This document shows, piece after piece, positions 57,500 through 64,000 of a DNA stretch of 64,000 nucleotides (within the stretch, counting starts at the first letter, position 1; the number at the start of each line of letters is the position of its first letter). The DNA comes from Rhexocercosporidium sp. MPI-PUGE-AT-0058. Lineage: Eukaryota > Ascomycota > Leotiomycetes > Helotiales. Both the position numbers and the translations under genes were made by a program. Location: NCBI GenBank assembly GCA_020746875.1, contig JAGTJL010000009.1:1364001-1428000 (forward strand), given 5' to 3'. Below the pieces are notes generated by a model, which worked only from the letters and a program-made list of their open reading frames with translations, did no database searches and was not told the DNA's origin.

Positions 57500-58407
57500 A
57501 TGACACCTTCAGTGTGAGAAAATTATCCAATTCCTCCAAAATATCTCCAGCTAATTGATTCTGATCCAGACCACGTCCTCCAACGCAGCCCCTCCTCCTT
57601 TTCAAGAACGACGATCTCTTGGTCACATCCCTCGCAGCCATCTCCGCCTGCGAAGGTTTCAAGCTCGAAGGCTTCCTCAACTCCTCCTCATCTGAAAATA
57701 CCACTCGCCTAACCACCTTCCACCTCTTCCCCAAACTCTTTCCAGAAATCCGCCTCAGGATCTGGGCTCAGGCATACGCCAATCTCAGACCACGCCACAT
57801 AGCCATCGAACCACCTCTCATCAAAGTTCCAGCTCTCCTACAGACCTGTTTCGATTCTCGCAAGATTGGACTCGGAATCTACACCAGACAAGAACACGCA
57901 GCCAGAGCTGACATCCCTGCTTTCGTCAGCGTTATCGATTTCGAGAAGGATTGCATGGACTTGACAGCACGGGGAGAATTCGACAACCCGCAACCCGAAG
58001 TTGCCGAGTCGAATCATTACATGTACACAAATGATCGCACGACCTACTTCCAGATCTACTACGACGACAATCTGCTAATCTATACCATCCACCACTACCC
58101 GGAACTATGCGGGCGCTTCAAGCGCGTCAGCATTCGCAGCTGCTACATGGCGTGGCTGGGAAAGCTCGCGGGACGTACTGAAAAGCTATCCATTGTGACG
58201 TTCTTCAAGAAGAACTTCCCGGCCTTGGAGAGAGTCGGTGTCGTTTCGAGTGGCGTGGGAGAAAATCCGGATTGGGTTGATAGGTGGGAGGAGGATGAGG
58301 ATTGGAGCGCTGAGGAACAGTGGCGGGATTCAGTGTTTTATGGTTGCTTGGAAAGGGAGAGTAGTCAGGGACGTCTGAAATATCATAGTGCCGGGAGCTG
58401 GGTTTGA
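57500..58407 (+). CDS. 2EXR-domain protein G (2 exons, 14-nt first coding exon)
   Basis: The main frame has no ATG near its start. A short exon 57500-57513 (ATGACACCTTCAGT) spliced across 56 bp to 57570 gives an in-frame start, M-T-P-S-V-P-R-P-P, and 283 residues in total. The core is TTFHLFPKLFPEIRLRIWAQ, with VPALLQTCFDSRKIGLGIY and VSVIDFEKDCMDLT. The C-terminal part has NFPALERVGVV and an acidic Trp-rich stretch (DWVDRWEEDEDWSAEEQW) not seen in the other copies. It is convergent with the decarboxylase-like gene, 224 bp from its stop. Function unknown. Confidence 0.82.
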
Positions 58408-58631
58408 TGAATGAGAGGCCGTGGGTAGTTTGGGAAGGAATTTGTAGAATGAAGGCTGAGAGGTTTGGAGGGTGTGAGCGGACTTTGGGACTTATGGGGA
58501 GACTCGTCAAAGTTAGTGATGATATGACGGGGAACTCGAGACACAAACATAGAAATGAGAGAAGCTGATGGTCTATAGACATGTTCTAATACCACAGACT
58601 TAAAACTAGTTTTTGTCTCCCAATTGCCCTT

Positions 58632-59729
58632 TCAGAGAGTCAAGTTCAAGACTCTAACAGCATTCACTCCCAACGCCCCCTTTGCCTCCTCAGTAGCACT
58701 CCCCAAAGCCCCTTCAATAGCAACATAATTCGTCTCCACACTCTTCCACTTTGTACCCTCCTCCTCCAACGGCGGGAAGAACGGATGATCTGTCCCAAAC
58801 ATGACCCTATCCTGGCCACTCGCTTGTACGGCCGCCTTCAATCCCACCTCACTATACACCACCGCATCCAAGTAGATATTCTTCTTCAACACATCCCACA
58901 CCGTCTTCCTCCCATTTCCAAGTTTGCCTTCTGCTTTTAGGTGCGCGTCGTGCTCAATACAGGACTCGATCCTGCCGGCAAGGAAGGGTAACGTGCCCCC
59001 TGAATGCGCGAGGATCATCTCTAAGTCTGGGACTTTCTCAAAGACGCCTGAGAGGATCATGCGTGTTACTGCAATTGTTGTCTCAAGCGGAAAGCCCAGC
59101 GCAAGAGGTAGTACATGACCATAATCACTTGCTCGTTCTCCCCACACGGATCCCGGAAGCCCATAATGCGGATGCAAGAAAATGGGTAACTTCACATCCT
59201 GGAGAACCTGGAAGATGGGAAGGAGCTCCGGGTCATCCAAACCTTTTCCCAGACCCGTCGTACCGAGGATAACACCTCTCATATACTTCAGTCCCTTCAG
59301 TCTTTCAATCTCCTTGACGATGACTTCCTTCCCCCCACTTAACGGTAACGTGCCGAAGGCAAAAAGCCTCCCAGGGAACTTCCCACACTCCTCATCAACC
59401 TCATCATTGATGCCCTGAGCAGCTTGAGCGGCTTCTTCTCGCGGTACCCAGTCCAGCCATGGGTTGGCAAGCGAGATCACAGAGATGTCGATGGAATGCG
59501 TGTCCATGAACTTGATCTTCTCGTTGATGTCGTAGTACTCTGCGCCGACGGGCCGGCCGCGAGATGTGCTCTCTGTGTCTTCGGCGGGGAGGATGACAAG
59601 CCGGAGGGAGGTTGAGGGAGGGAATGAGCGGATGTAGGGGATGCTGGAGCGGGATTTGAGGAGGCTGATGTAGGATGGTGGGTAGACGTGTGTGTGGATG
59701 TCCACGATGGGGGACTTGGTGGAGGACAT
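58632..59729 (-). CDS. Uracil-5-carboxylate (isoorotate) decarboxylase-like amidohydrolase
   Basis: Member of the ACMSD-type metal-dependent decarboxylases. Single exon from the ATG at 59729, 365 residues. Metal ligands and active-site motifs are visible: IVDIHTHVYPP (His12, His14), VISLANPWLDW, FLHPHYGLPG, LAHSGGTLPFLAGRIES and MFGTDHPFFPP with the catalytic Asp. Length and motif order fit the fungal isoorotate decarboxylases that release CO2 from 5-carboxyuracil to give uracil. The divergent neighbour encodes a thymine-7-hydroxylase-like enzyme that would make that substrate, which strengthens the call. A plain ACMSD or gamma-resorcylate-type decarboxylase is the alternative. Probably cytosolic. 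Both genes can share the 438-bp intergenic promoter. Confidence 0.85.
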   Translation of the reverse strand: MSSTKSPIVDIHTHVYPPSYISLLKSRSSIPYIRSFPPSTSLRLVILPAEDTESTSRGRPVGAEYYDINEKIKFMDTHSIDISVISLANPWLDWVPREEAAQAAQGINDEVDEECGKFPGRLFAFGTLPLSGGKEVIVKEIERLKGLKYMRGVILGTTGLGKGLDDPELLPIFQVLQDVKLPIFLHPHYGLPGSVWGERASDYGHVLPLALGFPLETTIAVTRMILSGVFEKVPDLEMILAHSGGTLPFLAGRIESCIEHDAHLKAEGKLGNGRKTVWDVLKKNIYLDAVVYSEVGLKAAVQASGQDRVMFGTDHPFFPPLEEEGTKWKSVETNYVAIEGALGSATEEAKGALGVNAVRVLNLTL

Positions 59730-60167
59730 GTTGTTGATTTCCCTACTTTCTCTTTCACACAATTGAGAAGTGTTAATAGAGAACTCAGAAAGGGAAAATC
59801 TGAATTACTTAAAAGGGACGAGATATTCAGCTACCCCTGTTTTCTCGGTAGTAACACAAATGTGACTTGATGTACTTATAATTATACTTTTTAGTATATT
59901 TTATTTACCCCGCGGCTTATCGCTTATCTCCCACCCCTCTGCCAAGACTTCTTTGGCCTGCCCTCTTTGGAACGACCTCCTGTTTCACTTAAGGCTGGAA
60001 GTTCGGAGAACGCCTCAGTCCGTATCAGAAGTCGGCCAGTCTATTCTCAGCTCATTTCTTGATCTTTTGATATATATCTCGAAAAACATCTCCGTCTTGA
60101 GATTTGAGCGACTTCCAAAGGAGCTTGAACATTATCACGTGTGAATAAACCCCACTTTCACACCAAG
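59730..60167. promoter_or_regulatory. Divergent promoter of the thymine-to-uracil gene pair
   Basis: 438 bp between the start codons, AT-rich in the centre (about 59870-59910, including a TATATTTTATTTA stretch). Co-regulation is likely from the layout. GATA-type half sites such as CTTATC occur (two near 59920-59930), as expected for nitrogen-regulated genes, but such short sites are common by chance. Confidence 0.5.
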
Positions 60168-61405
60168 ATGGCACCACAAGCTAGCGCTGTTGATGTGGAC
60201 AATTTGTTCATTCCAGTGAGTTTTACGATGTGATGATGTGTTTGATGTCTGGAAAATACTGTAGTAGGGCTCGAACTAACATGTCTCCAGATCATAGATT
60301 TCTCCCTCTTCCTCAATGGCACGCCAGAGCAGAGGACGGAGGCTGCGAGGTCTATCCTCAGCGGCTTCCAATCGGCTGGATTCATCTACTTGACTGTAAG
60401 GATATCTCTATGTGACAAACTATGGCTCTGATATTTCTTCTTCGAGTTATTTCTCAAGAAATCTTTTTATACCTTTCCCTATCCCCAAACAGGCCCTCAT
60501 CCAGCCCTCCTCACCCCAAACTAACACACCCCCTTATCCAGAACCACTCCATCCCCCTACAAACAGTCTCCCACACCTTCGAAACCTCCGCCCAATTCTT
60601 CGCGCGTCCCCAAGCCGAGAAAGAAGCCCTGGGATGGACAACCCCCGAAGCAAACAGGGGCTACGTCTCCCACGGCCGCGAAAAAGTTTCCGTTCTCCTC
60701 ACCAAAGAAGCCGTCTCAGCCGCCAAAGCTGCCGCACCCGACCTCAAAGAATCCCTTGAGATCGGTCGCGAAGGCGCCGAAGGGTTGCCCAACAATTGGC
60801 CAACTGGCGACGAGGCCGCCGTGCATTTCAAGGAGACGATGTTAGCGTTCCACGACCTGGCGAAGGAGTTGCATATCAATGTGATGCGAGCTATTGCTGT
60901 GGGGATGGGGCTGGATGAGGCGTATTTCGATTCGTATACTGATGTGGGCGATAATACGTTGAGGTTGCTGCATTATCCTGAGGTGGAGAAGAGTGTGTTC
61001 AAGAGTAATAAATTGCAGGTCAGGGCTGGGGAGCACACGGATTATGGAAGTATCACGCTGTTGTTTCAGGATATGAGGGGTGGTTTGCAGGTTAAGAGTC
61101 CGAAGGGGACGTTTGTTGATGCCACGCCTATTCCGGGCTCGGTGGTTGTCAATGCGGGGGATCTGTTGGCGAGGTGGAGTAATGATACTATTAAGAGTAC
61201 GTTACATAGGGTTGTGGAGCCGCCTGCTCCTGAGGAGGGGGATGTTCATCCTGCTAGGTACAGTATCGCGTATTTCTGTAACCCGAATTTTTCAAGCCAG
61301 ATCGAGGCTATCGAGGGGACATATGGTGGGGAGAAGGGAGAGCGGAAGTACGAGGGTATCAATTCCGGGGAGTACTTAGTACAGAGACTTGCTGCTACCT
61401 ACTGA
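60168..61405 (+). CDS. Thymine-7-hydroxylase-like 2-oxoglutarate/Fe(II) dioxygenase (3 exons)
   Basis: Oxidises thymine stepwise (hydroxymethyl, formyl, carboxyl) using 2-oxoglutarate and Fe(II). Exons 60168-60215, 60291-60395 and 60542-61405, product 338 residues, close to characterised fungal thymine hydroxylases. The N-terminal DIOX_N part (IIDFSLFLNGTPEQR, GFIYLTNHSIP, SAQFFARPQAEK) and the catalytic double-stranded beta-helix are both complete. The iron triad is His216-x-Asp218 (GEHTDYGSITLLFQD) and His273 (STLHRVV), with the 2-oxoglutarate-binding Arg290-x-Ser292 (PARYSIAYF). Related isopenicillin-N-synthase-like dioxygenases share these motifs. The substrate is inferred from overall similarity and the divergent isoorotate decarboxylase-like gene. 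The first third uses C-ending codons, the last third G- and T-ending ones. Confidence 0.87.
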
Positions 61406-61535
61406 GAAGATGGTCGCTCAAAAAGTGTTGGTTCTGAGTTTGGCTCTGTTTGTATTGCTTGAAGCTAAGTTCGCAAATCTGACTTTATATCAAGCCAAAC
61501 AAAAAAGCAGCTCGGTCGATCGTAACTCAGCAAGG

Positions 61536-61562
61536 CATGTCAAATCATGTCAAATCATGTCA
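61536..61562. repeat. 10-bp tandem repeat between convergent genes
   Basis: CATGTCAAAT repeated 2.7 times, in the 149-bp gap between the dioxygenase stop and the stop of the orphan gene at 61555, overlapping the last codons of the latter. Confidence 0.8.
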
Positions 61563-63308
61563 CCATATCCCATCCTATCAAGCCCCAAACCGTCTCCAGC
61601 AACCATTCCTTTCCGTATCTTTCGACGCCAACCCTCGTATCTTCGACTTCGTTCATCTCAATTGGGATTTCGGGTAGTTTCAGACTCTCTGGGTCTATTT
61701 CACCCAGGATACTTTGACGTAACGCGCCCTGAAGTTTCTTTTTTGCTTTCCTCAACGTCTCTCCCCGTGTCGTTGATCCACTCTGTGTGGCAATGCTACC
61801 ATGGGAGATGATATTCTGATCACCATGTCCTGCCGAGATCGCTTGAGAAATCAACGCCTTTCTATCCGCACCACCCAGTGCTGCGTAAAGGACTTGAACC
61901 ATGTATCGCGACTCAGGCCTCAAAAGTCCACTTGCTGGAGTTGTAGGACTGTTCGATATGTTGGCCGCGTTGTCAGATGCTGCAACATGCTCACCAAAGA
62001 TAGACTCTGAGATCAGCCGTCCGGTATGGTCGATGATGAAGAACAACATTCCTTCCAGAATATCACGATGGCTCGTCTCGTTGACTTTCCAGTCTACTTC
62101 TTTTGCTATCAAAGCCAGTGTCTGTGCCAGGTACTTGTTGACAGCGTATTCGGTCCCTTCCAACCGTGGCCTCTTGTTCCTCGTACTCTGCTTTCGTTGA
62201 TTCTGCTCATCTTCTGATTGAAGAGCACAAATTGTCTCAAGAAAATTCAAGGAATTTTTGAAGAACATGACCATACGGTTCACAATCTCTGCTTGCATTA
62301 GTCGTCCGGGAATGGTGGAAAATAGCTGGTTCATGGCATTGAAACAGGCATGGAAGGAATATGCGACCTGGAGCAAGACTTGCTTGAGGAGGGACAAGGT
62401 TTTCGAGTCATTGCTGTTCGTCTTCAAAGCTTTTAATGGCAAGCAGCAATCAGGGATAGCCTTTTCGAGAAGTATGAGAGTCTGATTGATGTATCTAGCC
62501 AATGTGTTGATCTCTGAGAGAGTCCTCAACTGTTTGGTAGCGCGCTCCAATTGGGATCTCACATCGATTATCTGTAGAGCTGTCGTGCGTCAGGACCCGT
62601 AGCAGGCAGGGTTGGAGAGAGGTTTCCCTTACCACGACTGCTCAATATTAGATAGATGTCATCGTCGATTCTTGAGATGTCACCAAGTCGATCCTCAAGA
62701 ACATCTTGTGAAGTCGCAGGCCGCTTTCTCGAAATTTCAGTGTCCACTGGACGAGCAATTTCTCCTCCTTCTCTGACATCCTCACTCCCAGAATCCCATT
62801 GATCATCTTGGGGCAGTCTGTGGTTGGTGCGTAGTTTCTCCTTCAAAATCCTCTGAGCTTCTTCTAGGCAGCGAACTTTGGTTTCTAGCACCACTTTCTC
62901 CTCGAAGATCTTGTCACACATGTCTTTCCAGTGCTGTTTCCCATCGACATACCGATACATCTCGGGTGGTACTGGCTTTCCATCTTTAATTTTCTTTTGG
63001 AGCTGCTGGCAGAACTCTGGAATCAGGTCAGTATACGCCTCTCAGCACAGCAGGTATAATCATCAAATACCTGCTGTAGACATTCCTTCTGGTGCGTCTT
63101 TCACAATTGCAAAAGCAAGCGCGAGTTGACTCTCTGAGAAATGATCGCGGAGTTTCAGGACAGGAGCTGATTGTGGCGAGACTGGGTCTGAACCTGAGCT
63201 TGCTGCGCTTTGAACTGGATGTGGCTGCTTCGAAGCCAGCCATTGCCCCCAGCGTTTATTCAGTGAGGCTGAGAATGGCAACTTGACGATGGAAGATGAT
63301 GGGGGCAT
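61555..63308 (-). CDS. Conserved-looking orphan protein with central coiled coil (3 exons)
   Basis: Exons 63071-63308, 62633-63016 and 61555-62579; both introns are 53-54 bp and keep frame, giving 548 residues. The ATG at 63308 begins MPPSSSIVKLPFSASLNKRW. In order, there is a short basic N-terminus and a helical stretch after the first splice (MSTA-EFCQQLQKKIKDGK). A coiled-coil region follows (EEKVVLETKVRCLEEAQRIL, residues about 110-135), then an acidic linker with a basic SRKRPA patch. The rest is a long alpha-helical region (SSRALQIIDVRSQLERATKQ to the end) with several Leu-rich helices. The helical architecture suggests a structural or complex-forming role, perhaps nuclear. I do not recognise the family and assign no function. 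It is convergent with the dioxygenase gene. Confidence 0.82.
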
Positions 63309-63834
63309 GGCGATAAGGTACAGAAAAGGAATAGAAGGTCGAAAAGTAAGAATGAGGGACGGTGCGAGAGATTGAAAATGCCCTAGAGTTGAAGAAGTGT
63401 ATGGAAAGGTGGGACACTGTGCGCGAGGAAAGTAAATATCTGGTTGGGGAAGGCACGATGGAGAGGGTGGATGAGGTGGTCAAGGGGATTTAAGCGAGCC
63501 CTGATGGAATAAGTTCAGGTACGACAGAACAAATTCCTCCCTCATTCATTTGTTGCCAGTAGATAGACCAATCGTAAAGATGTACTGAATTGGTGTTGTT
63601 TTCTTCAGTCTATTAATATTGAGATTTTTTGAGATCCTCCGATTTGAATGCTACTTCTTGCTGTTGTTTGTAGATGTTTTTCAACGCGTAGGCTTCGACC
63701 AAATGAGCTTTATTACCCATTATTGGCTAAACATCCGTTAATGAGAGCCTGATTTCTCCAAGAAATGGCAAATAAGGCACTTATTGTAACATGAGGCATG
63801 CCTAAGCGGAGACGATACGCCGGCAGGGTTTCTC
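63309..63834. other. Intergenic region
   Basis: Promoter side of the orphan gene and the 3' flank of the partial gene at the right edge. No other feature seen. Confidence 0.4.
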
Positions 63835-64000
63835 CTAAGGAGACTGTGAGTTGAGCTCTTGAGCAACGCAAGCTTCAACTTCAGCTCTCCGAAGATCTGC
63901 ACCACACAAACCAAATTCAAATTTTGCAACAGACCTCGGATCTCCAAAGTCTTCAACGTCGATCTCAATCAGCATTTCACAATCCCCAGTCATGGAGAAC
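63835..64000 (-). CDS. Possible C-terminal exon of a gene running off the window
   Basis: The minus strand is open for 54 codons from the right edge to a TAG at 63835. The composition is protein-like and mildly acidic (LIEIDVEDFGDPRSVAKFEF, GLCGADLRRAEVEACVAQEL). No domain is recognised. A chance open frame is possible because only one end is visible. Confidence 0.4.
   Translation of the reverse strand, partial: FSMTGDCEMLIEIDVEDFGDPRSVAKFEFGLCGADLRRAEVEACVAQELNSQSP

Overview
The window is nuclear DNA of a filamentous ascomycete. Genes are monocistronic with short spliceosomal introns (about 45-130 bp, GT..CTAAY..AG). The housekeeping set (Prp8, Rad5, ribosomal L34, vacuolar alkaline phosphatase, a mitochondrial complex I assembly factor) reads as Pezizomycotina. 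The dense family of 2EXR-domain proteins points to Leotiomycetes (Helotiales-like); that last step is inference. No tRNA, rRNA, CRISPR array or intact transposon was recognised. Most exon/intron structures below were built by hand from splice signals, frame and conserved motifs.

Layout. (1) 0.5-11.8 kb, conserved core: PHO8-type alkaline phosphatase (-), RPL34 (-) and PRP8 (+), the last two sharing a 332-bp divergent promoter. (2) 11.8-22.7 kb, a gene-poor stretch with one Myb/SANT protein (16.5-17.5 kb) between two 5-kb flanks rich in pyrimidine tracts and microsatellites. (3) 22.7-34.4 kb: a frameshifted membrane-protein pseudogene (-), an NDUFAF6-like gene (-) divergent from RAD5 (+), an orphan single-span membrane protein (-), and relics of an FAD-dependent monooxygenase whose N-terminal piece lies about 2 kb from the rest, on the far side of the orphan gene. 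(4) 35.4-58.4 kb, an accessory region holding seven 2EXR-domain genes: two intact and one broken on the minus strand, then four head-to-tail on the plus strand. A nine-exon secreted cysteine-rich protein and an Art1/LDB19-like arrestin lie among them. (5) 58.6-64 kb: a divergent pair encoding a uracil-5-carboxylate (isoorotate) decarboxylase-like amidohydrolase and a thymine-7-hydroxylase-like dioxygenase, then a 548-residue orphan protein and the edge of a further gene.

How genes work together. The clearest functional unit is the divergent pair at 58.6-61.4 kb, which would together convert thymine to uracil. RAD5/NDUFAF6 and PRP8/RPL34 are divergent pairs without an obvious shared pathway. 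The 2EXR array is the most unusual part: family members differ widely in sequence, one is clearly dead, and no function is established. A second unusual signal is compositional. Several genes in the accessory part switch within the ORF from a pyrimidine-rich, C-ending 5' half to a purine-rich, G/T-ending 3' half, whereas PRP8 and RAD5 do not.
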